From the NCBI GenBank assembly GCA_020636915.1, contig JACJWV010000020.1:1-64000 (forward strand): a stretch of DNA of 64,000 nucleotides, in the 5' to 3' direction. Positions 14,564 to 22,377 of this stretch are shown in pieces; within the stretch, counting starts at the first letter, position 1; each line of letters starts with the position of its first letter. Source of the DNA: Nocardioides sp. (GTDB lineage Bacteria > Actinomycetota > Actinomycetes > Propionibacteriales > Nocardioidaceae). The notes below the pieces were generated by a model. It made no database searches. It was given only the letters and a program-made list of their open reading frames with translations, and had not been told where the DNA came from. The position numbers and the translations under genes were made by a program.

Positions 14564-15538
14564 CGGGCGGGCTGGTCGCAACCGCGCATCGCTCGGCGAG
14601 TCCGTCTCGAGGAGCTCCCAGCCGTGGGCGAACGCCAGCGCAGCGAGCGCCCGGGCCAGGCCGCGGGGGAACGTGACGGTGAGCGACCCGCCGTCGCGGT
14701 GCGAGGCGGAGGGGACGAGGCCGAGGACGTCGGTGATCGCCGCCGCCAGCTCGGCCGGGTCCGCGGGGGCGCCGAACGGTGCCCGGTCGCCCGGGTCGCC
14801 GCGCAGGGCACGGACGACGGCCTCGCGGGCGCCGTACCCGAACAGGTCGCCCCCCTCGGCCCGGACCAGCGATGACGCTCCGGGACCGTGCTCGCCGGCC
14901 GGCAGCACCAGGTCGGCGCGGCCACGCACGACCGCGAACGGCCGACCGCTGAGCTTGCCCTGGGCGAGCTCGGCCATGCCGGCGATCTCGTCGCCGACGG
15001 CGGGCTGGGTGACCGCGAGCTCGTTGCCGTGGGCGTCGGTGCGGCCCGCGTAGGGCTCGGTGACCAGCAGTCCGGCGGCTCCGATGGCGATGTCGGTCTG
15101 ACCCTCGCGCCACGCTCGCCCTGCGGTGTCGGTGACGACGACCGCGACGTTGCGGCCCGTGCGCACGCGGATGCTCGCGCGCATCTCGCGGGCCGAGCCG
15201 TCGGGGTCCAGCGGGAGCAGGACGACGGAGCCCGCCGCCACGTTCGAGGCATCGATGCCGGCGGCCGCCATGGTGAGGCCGAGCCGGTTGCGCACGATGG
15301 TGGTCGGGCCGCGCCGGGCCACCACGCGCACCGTCTCGCCGGCGAGGGCGTGGTCCCGGGTCCCGCGCACCACCCGACCCTCGGCCTTGCTGACGACCTT
15401 GCTGGTGACGACGACGACGTCGCCGTCGGCGAGCTCGACGAGGGGGAGCAGCTCGCCGACGAGGTCGCTGCCGGCACGGATCTCGGGCACGCCGTCGGGC
15501 GCGGTGACCTCGACCCGCTTCGTCGATCGCTCCGTCAT
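14561..15538 (-). CDS. cofE: Coenzyme F420-0:L-glutamate ligase
   Basis: A 325-residue enzyme adding gamma-linked glutamates to F420-0 in the cytoplasm, using GTP. VEVTAPDGVPEI opens the CofE fold. DVVVVTSKVVSKAEGR (about 40-55), TIVRNRLGLTMAAAG and VVVTDTAGRAWREGQTD (about 135-151) are the GTP, metal and substrate regions. DLFGYGAREAVV (about 233-244) ends the CofE domain. Only about 75 residues follow, so the roughly 200-residue FMN-binding nitroreductase domain of mycobacterial FbiB is absent. The short tail (GLARALAALAFAHGWEL) is not recognised. The ATG overlaps the cofD stop by 4 bases (ATGA), so the two are coupled, as in fbiA-fbiB. Confidence 0.92.
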   Translation of the reverse strand: MTERSTKRVEVTAPDGVPEIRAGSDLVGELLPLVELADGDVVVVTSKVVSKAEGRVVRGTRDHALAGETVRVVARRGPTTIVRNRLGLTMAAAGIDASNVAAGSVVLLPLDPDGSAREMRASIRVRTGRNVAVVVTDTAGRAWREGQTDIAIGAAGLLVTEPYAGRTDAHGNELAVTQPAVGDEIAGMAELAQGKLSGRPFAVVRGRADLVLPAGEHGPGASSLVRAEGGDLFGYGAREAVVRALRGDPGDRAPFGAPADPAELAAAITDVLGLVPSASHRDGGSLTVTFPRGLARALAALAFAHGWELLETDSPSDARLRPARP

Positions 15539-16548
15539 CGAGCGACCAGCTCCACCGCCGCCGCGGCCATCGCTGCGGTCGCGTCGAGGTCGGTCATCAT
15601 CAGGGGCACGGCGCGGCAGGCCAGGCCGCCTGCGGCCACCCGCTCGACCGCGGCGGCGTCGACCTCGTCGACGAGCCAGCCGTCCAGGACACCGCCGCCG
15701 GACCGGGGGCCGTAGTGCAGGCCGACGGCGGCCGCACTGACCTCGACGCCGATCGAGGTCAGCAGCTGCTCGGCCATGCCGCGCACGTGGCTGCCGCCGA
15801 CGATGGGGGAGAGGCCGACCACCGGCGCCGCGGTGGCCGTCAGGGCCTCGCGCACCCGGGGCACCCCGAGGATCGTGCCGACGGACACCACCGGGTTCGA
15901 CGGCGGCAGGACGACCAGGTCCGCGTCGGTGATCGCGTCGACGACTCCCGGCCCGGGCGTGGCGTCGTCGAGCCCGACGACGACGACCGCCTCGGCCGGC
16001 ACCGCGGCGCGCAGCCGCACCCAGTACTCCTGGAAGTGCACGACGCGGCGCCCGCTGGGGGAATCGGCGTCCGGCACGGCGATGTGCGTCTCGACGCGCT
16101 CGTCGGTCATCGGCAGCAGCCGGACGCGGTCGCCGAACGTGGGCGTCAGCCAGCGCCGGCACAGCGCCTCGGTGACCTGCGAGAGCGGGTAGCCGGCGTC
16201 GAGCATCTGGGTGCGCACCAGGTGGGTGGCGAGGTCGCGGTCCCCGAGGCCGAACCACGTCGGCTCCACGCCGTACGCCGCGAGCTCGTCCTTGGTGCTC
16301 CAGGTCTCGTCCCGCCGGCCCCACCCCCGTCCGGGGTCGATGCCGTCGCCGAGGGTGTACATCACGGTGTCGAGGTCGGGGCAGACCTTGAGGCCGTGGA
16401 TCCACAGGTCGTCGGCGGTGTTGGCGACGACGGTGACGCGGGCGTCGGCGGCGACGCCGGGCAGCAGCCGGTGCTCGATCCCGTGCAGGAGGCCGCGGAG
16501 GAACCGCGCACCGCCCATCCCGCCCGAGAGCACCGTGATGTCACGCAT
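15535..16548 (-). CDS. cofD: 2-Phospho-L-lactate (or phosphoenolpyruvate) transferase of F420 biosynthesis
   Basis: A 337-residue protein that transfers the phospho-lactate or phosphoenolpyruvyl moiety from its guanylyl-activated form to the deazaflavin FO, giving F420-0 or dehydro-F420-0. ITVLSGGMGGARFLRGL (4-20) is the N-terminal Gly-rich substrate loop, VVANTADDLWIHGL (about 40-53) carries the metal-binding Asp residues, and LPPSNPVVSVGTIL (about 225-238) is a family signature. The ATG at 16548 opens directly into the conserved fold. It is first in the leftward cofD-cofE operon and divergent from whiB across a 203-base gap, the same arrangement as fbiA-fbiB and whiB2 in mycobacteria. No cofC or cofGH gene is in the window. 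Confidence 0.93.
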   Translation of the reverse strand: MRDITVLSGGMGGARFLRGLLHGIEHRLLPGVAADARVTVVANTADDLWIHGLKVCPDLDTVMYTLGDGIDPGRGWGRRDETWSTKDELAAYGVEPTWFGLGDRDLATHLVRTQMLDAGYPLSQVTEALCRRWLTPTFGDRVRLLPMTDERVETHIAVPDADSPSGRRVVHFQEYWVRLRAAVPAEAVVVVGLDDATPGPGVVDAITDADLVVLPPSNPVVSVGTILGVPRVREALTATAAPVVGLSPIVGGSHVRGMAEQLLTSIGVEVSAAAVGLHYGPRSGGGVLDGWLVDEVDAAAVERVAAGGLACRAVPLMMTDLDATAAMAAAAVELVAR

Positions 16549-16614
16549 GGGGCTACCTTGCCGTACCGGCGTCTCCGCTCGGGCCGCCGGTCGGAGGCCA
16601 TACCAGATCCGGGG

Positions 16615-16644
16615 TTGACTTCCGGGGTACGACAGGCATGTAAT
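16615..16644 (+). promoter_or_regulatory. Predicted promoter of whiB
   Basis: TTGACT (16615-16620) and TGTAAT (16639-16644) are separated by 18 bases, a near-consensus vegetative promoter in an otherwise GC-rich gap. It leaves a leader of about 100 bases before the GTG at 16752. The gap is shared with the divergent cofD gene. Confidence 0.5.
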
Positions 16645-16751
16645 TCCCACAGTGTCGTTCGCGACTCCACCGCGGTGACTCGGACCGTGGAAGCGGGACC
16701 GTGGGGGAGCCGGGGATGTGGGAGCAACACCGGGTCGAAAGGGCGAAAGCC

Positions 16752-17006
16752 GTGAGAGAACTATTTCTCCTCGACGGGGACGCCGAGGAAGCAGGATGGC
16801 AGGAACGGGCGCTGTGCGCCCAGACCGATCCCGAGGCCTTCTTCCCCGAGAAGGGCGGGTCGACGCGTGAGGCGAAGAAGGTGTGCCTGACGTGCGACGT
16901 GCGGGACGACTGCCTCGAGTACGCGCTGATGAACGACGAGCGCTTCGGCATCTGGGGCGGGCTGTCCGAGCGGGAGCGTCGCAAGCTGAAGAAGCGCGCG
17001 GTCTGA
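16752..17006 (+). CDS. whiB: WhiB-family iron-sulfur transcriptional regulator (WhiB2 type)
   Basis: An 84-residue protein with the four WhiB cysteines that hold a 4Fe-4S cluster (one in ALCAQTDP, then VCLTCDVRDDC), the GIWGG turn, and a basic C-terminal DNA-binding tail (RERRKLKKRAV). It controls cell division and septation genes together with the primary sigma factor; the WhiB2/WhmD identity is inferred from its neighbourhood. The GTG at 16752 is preferred because AAAGGG lies 8 bases upstream and the product then matches the usual length; an in-frame GTG at 16701 would add 17 residues. A strong hairpin terminator follows at 17043. Confidence 0.92.
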   Translation: MRELFLLDGDAEEAGWQERALCAQTDPEAFFPEKGGSTREAKKVCLTCDVRDDCLEYALMNDERFGIWGGLSERERRKLKKRAV

Positions 17007-17042
17007 CGGTCGTCGTACCGTCTGCGGACTGACCGTCCGCGA

Positions 17043-17072
17043 CGGGGGTGCCCCGGGGGAGGGGCACCCCCG
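17043..17072 (+). terminator. Stem-loop terminator after whiB
   Basis: A perfect 12-bp stem (CGGGGGTGCCCC pairing with GGGGCACCCCCG) with a 6-base loop. It has no T-tract, as is common in actinobacteria. It lies between whiB and the next promoter. Confidence 0.7.
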
Positions 17073-17100
17073 CCGGGGCGGTCGGCACCCCGCGGGCCGT

Positions 17101-17106
17101 TAGGGT
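17101..17106 (+). promoter_or_regulatory. Leaderless-type -10 box (TAGGGT) for the membrane glycosyltransferase
   Basis: TAGGGT ends 7 bases before the GTG at 17114 with no ribosome-binding site between, which both suggests a leaderless transcript and supports that start codon. Confidence 0.6.
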
Positions 17107-17113
17107 CGGGGCC

Positions 17114-19987
17114 GTGGTCCCCCCGGTTGCTGCTCTGCTCGTCAGTCACGACGGCACCCGTTGGCTCCCCGCCGTCGTCGCGGGGCTCACCGACCAGCAG
17201 GTGCGCGTCGACGAGGTCGTAGCCGTCGACACCGGCAGCAAGGACGACAGCGCCGACCTGCTCGAGCAGGCCTTCGGCGAGGTGCTCCGGGCCCCGGGCT
17301 CGACGTCCTTCCCGGCTGCGGTGCAGCTGGGCCTGGACCGCCTGCGCGAGCGCGACTCCGCGGCCGAGTGGATCTGGATCCTGCACGACGACGCGAACCC
17401 GGACCCGGGTGCGCTGGCGGCGTTGCTCGAGGCAGCCGCGGCCGACCCGGCCGCCGACGTCCTCGGGCCGAAGCTGCGTGAGTGGCCCTCGTTGCGCCGT
17501 CTGCTCGAGCTCGGCGTCACGATCTCGGGCACGGGTCGACGCGAGACCGGGCTCGAGCGGGGCGAGTACGACCAGGGCCAGCACGACGAGGTGCGCGAGG
17601 TGCTCGCGGTCAACACTGCCGGCATGCTGGTGCGTCGCTCGGTCCTCGAGGAGCTCGGGGGCTTCGACCAGCAGCTGCCGATCTTCGGCAACGACATCGA
17701 CTTCGGCTGGCGCGCGGCCGCCGCCGGGCACCGCACCCTCGTCGTCCCCCAGGCGATCGTCTTCCATGCGGAGGCCGCTCACCGCGGCATCCGCCGGACC
17801 CCGCTGACGGGACGGCACACCCACTACCAGGAGCGTCGGGCCGCACTGTTCACCCTGCTGGCCAACTGCCGCTCCCGGTCGTTGCCCTGGCTCACGGTGC
17901 GGCTGTTCTTCGGCACGCTGCTGCGGATGCTGGGGTTCCTCGTCGTGCGCTCGGTGGGCGAGGCGCTGGACGACCTGGCCGCCCTCCTCAACCTCTACGC
18001 GCACCCCGGCGAGATCCGGGTCGCACGCCGCGAGCGGCGGGCCCACCGGGAGCTCCGGGCGTCGACGGACCGAGCCGTCGACGACCGGTCCCGGACGCTG
18101 CTGGCGCCGTGGTGGCTGCCCTACCGCCACGGGCTGGACTTCCTGGGCGACCTGGTGGCGGCTGCGACCAACCAGGCCCAGGACGTCGCCGAGCGCCGCC
18201 GGATCGCGGCCGCCGAGCACGCCCCCGCGAGCACGGTGACCCGGCCCCGGACCGAGGACGACGAGCTCGTCGACGACACGGGCCTGGTCGCCCGCTTCCT
18301 CACCAACCCGATCGCGCTCGCGTTGACCGTGCTCGTCGTCGTGGCCCTCGTCGGTGCCCGCGGCGTCCTCGACTCCACGGCCGGCGGGGGACTCTCGCCC
18401 GCCCCCGCCGACGTCTCCGCCTGGTGGCGGCTCCAGGTCGAGACCTGGCACCCGCTCGGCACCGGCACCGCGGTCCCCGCGCCGCCGTACCTGCTGCCAC
18501 TCTCCCTGCTCGCCACGCTCCTGGGCGGCAGCCCCGGAGCCGCGGTCTCGGCGGTGCTGCTGCTCGCGGTCCCCTTCTCCCTGTGGGGTGCCTGGCGGTT
18601 CCTGCGCGTCGTCGGCCGCCTGGTCACCCCGTCCGGCGCGTCGCGGTGGGTGCTGCTGTGGGGTGCGTCGACGTGGGCGGTCGTCCCGGTCGCCACCGGG
18701 GCATGGGGGGACGGCCGGCTCGGTGTCGTGGTCGTGGCCGCACTCCTGCCGTGGCTCGCGCACGCCGCCCTGGGTTTCGCCGACCCCGATGCAGACCGGC
18801 GCTGGCGCGCGGCCTGGCGATCCGGCCTGCTGCTGGCCCTGGCCTCGGCGTTCGCCCCGGTGCTCTGGCTCTTCTCCGTCGCGCTCGGGCTGGTCGTGGT
18901 CGCCGCGGCGTTCGCGATCGTGCGCGGCGTGATGCGCGACCGGTCGGTCTGGGGACCGCCGGCGGTCGCCGTCGGCCTGACGCCGCTGCTGCTCGCGCCG
19001 TGGTGGGTGCCCGCCGTCCTGCGCGGCGCCGGCGCGGCGCTGCTGCTCGACATCGGCCGGCTGCCGGCGCCGACGACCGACCGCGTCGACCTGGTCGCCG
19101 GACGCCTCGGCGACCTCGGTGCGCCCTGGTGGCTCGGCGTCGTGCTCGCGGTCCTCGCGGTCCTGGCACTGGTCCCGCGGGCCACCCGCATCCCGGTCCT
19201 GGTGTGCTGGGTGGTGGCGCTGGTCGCCGCCGCGCTGGCGGCCCTGCTGAGCCTGGTGTCGTTCGACCTCGCCGCGGCGACGGTCGACGCCGGTCTGGGG
19301 GCGCTCGTCGTCGTCCTGCAGGGCGCGTTCGTCGTCGCCGCCAGCCTCGGCGCCGTGGGCGCGGCGCACGGACTGCGGTCGTGGCGCCGGGTGGTGGCAG
19401 CCGTCGTCGCGGTCGCGGCCGCCGCCGTACCTCTCGGCGGACTGGCGTGGTGGCTGACCGAGTCGGGCAACACCATCGAGGACGGCATCGAGACCGACAT
19501 CCCGGTCTACATGGTGCAGAGCTCCGAGGAGGGCCCCGAGCACGGGATCCTGGTCGTGCGGGGCAGCGTCGACGAGGGGCTGACGTACAGCGTGCGGCGC
19601 GGCGACGGGATCACGACCGGCGAGGACGAGGTCGTGGACCTGACCGCCGAGGACACCGACTTCACCTCGACCGTGCGAGCGCTCGTGTCGCGGCCGACGC
19701 CCCAGGTCGTCGACGAGCTCGCGGGCGCGGGCATCGAGTACGTCGTGCTCCCGTCGCCCGCGGACGGCGACGTCGCCGCGGTGCTCGACGCCGCTGCCGG
19801 CCTGGTGCAGGCCAGCGCCGCCGACCGCACCACCCGGGCCTGGCAGGTCAACCACCAGCTGGACGGCACGAGCCTCGAGGGCCCGACGTCGTGGCTGCGC
19901 GTCGTGCTCCTGGTCGTCTCGGGGGTCGCGATCCTGGTGGTCCTCGTGCTGTGCCTGCCCACCACCAACCGGAGGAGGTCGGCATGA
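17114..19987 (+). CDS. Giant membrane glycosyltransferase (GT2 domain plus multi-pass region)
   Basis: A 957-residue protein. Residues about 1-250 are a cytoplasmic GT-A family 2 domain: VAALLVSHDGTRWL near the start, VDTGSKDDS, WILHDDANPDP with the metal-binding DD (about 94-104), and FGNDIDFGWRAAAAGH (about 194-209). A linker rich in Arg follows. From about residue 395 there are ten or more hydrophobic segments (for example NPIALALTVLVVVALVGA and LRVVLLVVSGVAILVVLVL at the end). An extracytoplasmic segment (about 790-915) lies before the last helix. It probably adds a sugar to a lipid carrier or an envelope glycan. It is coupled to the DUF5719 gene by an ATGA overlap, and relatives occupy this place next to whiB in other actinobacteria. 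Confidence 0.85.
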   Translation: MVPPVAALLVSHDGTRWLPAVVAGLTDQQVRVDEVVAVDTGSKDDSADLLEQAFGEVLRAPGSTSFPAAVQLGLDRLRERDSAAEWIWILHDDANPDPGALAALLEAAAADPAADVLGPKLREWPSLRRLLELGVTISGTGRRETGLERGEYDQGQHDEVREVLAVNTAGMLVRRSVLEELGGFDQQLPIFGNDIDFGWRAAAAGHRTLVVPQAIVFHAEAAHRGIRRTPLTGRHTHYQERRAALFTLLANCRSRSLPWLTVRLFFGTLLRMLGFLVVRSVGEALDDLAALLNLYAHPGEIRVARRERRAHRELRASTDRAVDDRSRTLLAPWWLPYRHGLDFLGDLVAAATNQAQDVAERRRIAAAEHAPASTVTRPRTEDDELVDDTGLVARFLTNPIALALTVLVVVALVGARGVLDSTAGGGLSPAPADVSAWWRLQVETWHPLGTGTAVPAPPYLLPLSLLATLLGGSPGAAVSAVLLLAVPFSLWGAWRFLRVVGRLVTPSGASRWVLLWGASTWAVVPVATGAWGDGRLGVVVVAALLPWLAHAALGFADPDADRRWRAAWRSGLLLALASAFAPVLWLFSVALGLVVVAAAFAIVRGVMRDRSVWGPPAVAVGLTPLLLAPWWVPAVLRGAGAALLLDIGRLPAPTTDRVDLVAGRLGDLGAPWWLGVVLAVLAVLALVPRATRIPVLVCWVVALVAAALAALLSLVSFDLAAATVDAGLGALVVVLQGAFVVAASLGAVGAAHGLRSWRRVVAAVVAVAAAAVPLGGLAWWLTESGNTIEDGIETDIPVYMVQSSEEGPEHGILVVRGSVDEGLTYSVRRGDGITTGEDEVVDLTAEDTDFTSTVRALVSRPTPQVVDELAGAGIEYVVLPSPADGDVAAVLDAAAGLVQASAADRTTRAWQVNHQLDGTSLEGPTSWLRVVLLVVSGVAILVVLVLCLPTTNRRRSA

Positions 19988-21411
19988 GCCAGGACACGCC
20001 CACGCCGGGCCGCCGGTCCTCCCGGCGGGGACGGCGACCCGACGTCACGACCCTGATGGCGGTCGTCCTGCCGCTGCTGGTCGCGCTCGCGCTGCTGGCG
20101 GTGCAGCCCGACGACGAGAGCGGCAGCACCACCACGCCACCGACCCGCACCGCGCTGACCCGGTCGACCGTCGTGTGCCCCTCGGCCCTCGAGGGGCCCG
20201 ACGAGCGCGACGCGCCGGAGGTCGCGATCTCCTCGGCGGGCGACGGCGTCGACGGCTCCGTGCGGGTCGGTCTCGGAGCGGACAAGTCCGAGGCCCGGAT
20301 CAGCAGCGGTCGGGTCACCACGGTCGACGCGGGCTCCGGCGCGGTGACCGTCGCGGCGGAGGACGACACGGCCCCGGGCCTGGTCGCCGCCCGCTTCGGC
20401 ACCACCACGCCGGCCGCTGCCACCTGCCTCGCACCGCAGCCCGGCTCCTGGTTCACCGGTGTCGGTGCCGGCGCCGGGCACACGTCCGTCCTCGAGCTGA
20501 CCAACCCGGACTCGGGCACCGCCATCGCGGACGTCCTCGTCTACGGCCGCCACGGCCTCGTGGACGCCCCCCGCCTGCGTGGGGTCTCGGTGCCCGGCGG
20601 GACGAGCGTGCAGGTCGACCTCGCCGCGGACCTGCCCCGGCGTGACGAGCTGTCGCTGGACGTCGTCGCCGCGCGGGGCCGGATCGGCGCCACCCTCCTG
20701 GACCGCATCGACCCGCTCGGCCGCGGCGGGACCCTGCAGGACTGGCTGCCGGCACAGTCCGAGCCGTCGACGTCGAACCTGCTGATGGGGCTGGCGCCCG
20801 GCTCCGACGCCCGCCGGGTGCTCGCGGTCGCCAACGGCGGTCCGGACGAGGTCCGCGTGTCGGTGCAGGTCGTGACGGACCGCTCGGTGTTCACGCCCAA
20901 GGACGTGCCGGACCTGCGGGTCCCGCCGCAGAGCACGGCGAAGCTGAACCTGTCCGGTGTCCTGGAGAAGCTGGTGGCGGACGGCGACGCCACGGGCCTC
21001 CTCGTGACGGCCACCCAGCCCGTCACGGCCACCCTGCGGTCGCAGGCCGACGGCGACCTCTCCCACGCCGTGGCGGATCCCGTCGTGGACGGGGCCGCGA
21101 CGGTGCTGCTGCCGGAAGCCGCGTCGACGGCCAAGACCCTGGTCCTGGCGGGTGCGGTGAAGGCGGGGTCGGTCGAGGTCGTCGCCCGGTCGTCGGACGG
21201 TCGGGAGCTGTCCACCGACACCGTCGACCTCGCGCCCGACCGAGGGGCCTCGCTGAAGCTCCCCGACGCAACGGCGCTGCTGACCGTCACCCCCAGGCGC
21301 AGCACCGTCGCCGGTGCCGTGCTCGTGGCCGGCCAGGGCGCGGCGGTGGTGCCGCTGACTGTGCCTGCCCTCAACGGCCTGGTGCCGGCGGTCGCGCCCG
21401 GCCTGCCGTAG
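19984..21411 (+). CDS. DUF5719 family membrane-anchored protein
   Basis: A 475-residue protein. A short basic N-terminus (RRSSRRGRRP) is followed by one hydrophobic helix at about residues 22-42 (TTLMAVVLPLLVALALLAVQ), which is an uncleaved anchor or signal. The rest is a Val/Thr/Asp-rich beta-sandwich-like region with repeated strands, outside the cell. The family has no known function. The ATG at 19984 follows GGAGGAG and overlaps the glycosyltransferase stop, so the two are co-translated. It may be an accessory or scaffold for that enzyme, an inference from coupling alone. Confidence 0.82.
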   Translation: MSQDTPTPGRRSSRRGRRPDVTTLMAVVLPLLVALALLAVQPDDESGSTTTPPTRTALTRSTVVCPSALEGPDERDAPEVAISSAGDGVDGSVRVGLGADKSEARISSGRVTTVDAGSGAVTVAAEDDTAPGLVAARFGTTTPAAATCLAPQPGSWFTGVGAGAGHTSVLELTNPDSGTAIADVLVYGRHGLVDAPRLRGVSVPGGTSVQVDLAADLPRRDELSLDVVAARGRIGATLLDRIDPLGRGGTLQDWLPAQSEPSTSNLLMGLAPGSDARRVLAVANGGPDEVRVSVQVVTDRSVFTPKDVPDLRVPPQSTAKLNLSGVLEKLVADGDATGLLVTATQPVTATLRSQADGDLSHAVADPVVDGAATVLLPEAASTAKTLVLAGAVKAGSVEVVARSSDGRELSTDTVDLAPDRGASLKLPDATALLTVTPRRSTVAGAVLVAGQGAAVVPLTVPALNGLVPAVAPGLP

Positions 21412-21515
21412 CCGTCAGGGTCGGGCGCGCCGGCTGACCGCGCCACGGCGCGGCAGCCCGGCCACCTCGCCGGTCACCGTCCGCCGGGTCAGCCGTCGGC
21501 CGCACCCCACCGGCG
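21412..21515. other. Convergent intergenic gap with a small GC hairpin
   Basis: The gap separates the DUF5719 gene from the convergent zincin-like gene. It contains CCGCGCC-AC-GGCGCGG (21438-21453) flanked by CTG and CAG, a possible bidirectional terminator. Nothing else is recognised. Confidence 0.4.
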
Positions 21516-21944
21516 TCAGTCGCCGCGCTCGTAGCGCGGGTCGACCTCCTCGGCCTCGATGCCGAGGAGCTCGGCGACCTGCTCGACGACGACGGTGAGC
21601 ACCATGGCCTCGAGGTCCTCGCGGGTGTCGCACCGGTGCTCGATGGGACGGCGGAAGAGCACCAGCCGGGTCGGTTCGGAGCCGGTGCCGCGCACGAGCG
21701 AGGAGAGCGGGACGGTGCCCGGGGTCCAGTCGTCGGGGAGCTGGGGGGTGTCCTCGACGGCGTACTCCACCAGGCCCAGCTTGTCCTGCCAGCGGGCGTC
21801 GACCTCGGTCACGATGCCGAGCGCGAGGTCGTCGAACCGCTCGCGTGCGGTGCGGAGCTCCGGCTGACCGGGGACCCGGGGGAGGACGGCGGGGCCGCGC
21901 ATCCCCCGTCCGCGCCGGTCACGCAGGCGCCGCTTGTGCTCCAC
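21516..21944 (-). CDS. Zincin-like (metallopeptidase) family protein lacking HExxH
   Basis: A 142-residue homologue of the small zincin-like family (PF06262 type) found beside whiB2 in actinobacteria. RFDDLALGIVTEVDARWQDKL (about 36-56, shown in part), a Pro-rich loop and LVLFRRPIEHRC (about 93-104) fit the family. The helix that should carry the zinc-binding HExxH reads VVVEQVAELLGI (about 122-133), so both His are missing and peptidase activity is doubtful. The GTG at 21944 is supported by a TAGGCT -10 box 6 bases upstream. It converges on the DUF5719 gene and diverges from the DUF3499 gene. It may be a structural or regulatory relic of a protease. Confidence 0.8.
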   Translation of the reverse strand: MEHKRRLRDRRGRGMRGPAVLPRVPGQPELRTARERFDDLALGIVTEVDARWQDKLGLVEYAVEDTPQLPDDWTPGTVPLSSLVRGTGSEPTRLVLFRRPIEHRCDTREDLEAMVLTVVVEQVAELLGIEAEEVDPRYERGD

Positions 21945-21950
21945 GCCGCG

Positions 21951-21956
21951 AGCCTA
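21951..21956 (-). promoter_or_regulatory. Leaderless-type -10 box (TAGGCT) for the zincin-like gene
   Basis: Read leftward, TAGGCT ends 6 bases before the GTG at 21944. Confidence 0.6.
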
Positions 21957-21980
21957 ATCGTGCCCGCCCGGATCGACGGG

Positions 21981-21986
21981 TACCGT
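21981..21986 (+). promoter_or_regulatory. Leaderless-type -10 box (TACCGT) for the DUF3499 gene
   Basis: TACCGT ends 7 bases before the GTG at 21994. It lies only 25 bases from the divergent box at 21951, so the two promoters are nearly back to back. Confidence 0.5.
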
Positions 21987-21993
21987 CTGCGAC

Positions 21994-22353
21994 GTGAGTC
22001 CTGCCCGCCGCTGTTCGCGCACCGCATGCGGCCGGCCCGCGATCGCGACGCTGACCTACGTCTACGCGGACCAGACGGCGGTCCTCGGACCCCTGGCGAC
22101 CTACGCCGAGCCGCACGCCTACGACCTGTGCGAGGCGCACAGCGAGCGGCTCAGCGCCCCGCGGGGCTGGGAGGTGCTGCGCCTGGCCGCCGACCCGGCC
22201 GCCCAGGGACCCTCGAGCGACGACCTCCTCGCGCTGGCCGACGCCGTCCGTGAGGCCGGCCGCCCGGCTCCGCCGCCCCGTGTCGCACCGGCGGAGGAGA
22301 CCGGGCGCGTGACCGCGCGTCGCGGGCACCTCCGGGTCCTCACCACCGACTGA
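21994..22353 (+). CDS. DUF3499 family protein
   Basis: A 119-residue actinobacterial protein of unknown function. The N-terminal half has paired cysteines, CSRTACGRPA (7-16) and YDLCEAH (about 43-49), that could form a small zinc site. TLTYVYADQTAVLGPL is the family core strand. The C-terminal half is a short helical segment (SSDDLLALADAVREAG) and a disordered tail. It always sits between the zincin-like gene and phosphomannomutase in this conserved block. The GTG start is supported by the -10 box just upstream. Confidence 0.85.
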   Translation: MSPARRCSRTACGRPAIATLTYVYADQTAVLGPLATYAEPHAYDLCEAHSERLSAPRGWEVLRLAADPAAQGPSSDDLLALADAVREAGRPAPPPRVAPAEETGRVTARRGHLRVLTTD

Positions 22354-22364
22354 TTCCTGCTCGC

Positions 22365-22370
22365 TAGCAT
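22365..22370 (+). promoter_or_regulatory. Leaderless-type -10 box (TAGCAT) for phosphomannomutase
   Basis: TAGCAT ends 7 bases before the ATG at 22378, within the 24-base gap after the DUF3499 gene. Confidence 0.55.
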
Positions 22371-22377
22371 CGCCGTC

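Noticed and set aside
16701..16703. GTG at 16701 as the whiB start
   Set aside because: It is in frame but lacks a ribosome-binding site and adds 17 residues not expected for the family; the GTG at 16752 has AAAGGG 8 bases upstream.
16553..19855. A minus-strand open frame of about 1100 codons
   Set aside because: It is antisense to whiB and the membrane glycosyltransferase and reads as low-complexity Arg/Gly/Asp/Gln sequence, a third-position artefact.
17482..19983. A plus-strand open frame running through the membrane glycosyltransferase in another frame and joining the DUF5719 frame
   Set aside because: It is Arg/Pro/Gly-rich and domain-free until 19984, where the true DUF5719 start has a GGAGGAG ribosome-binding site.
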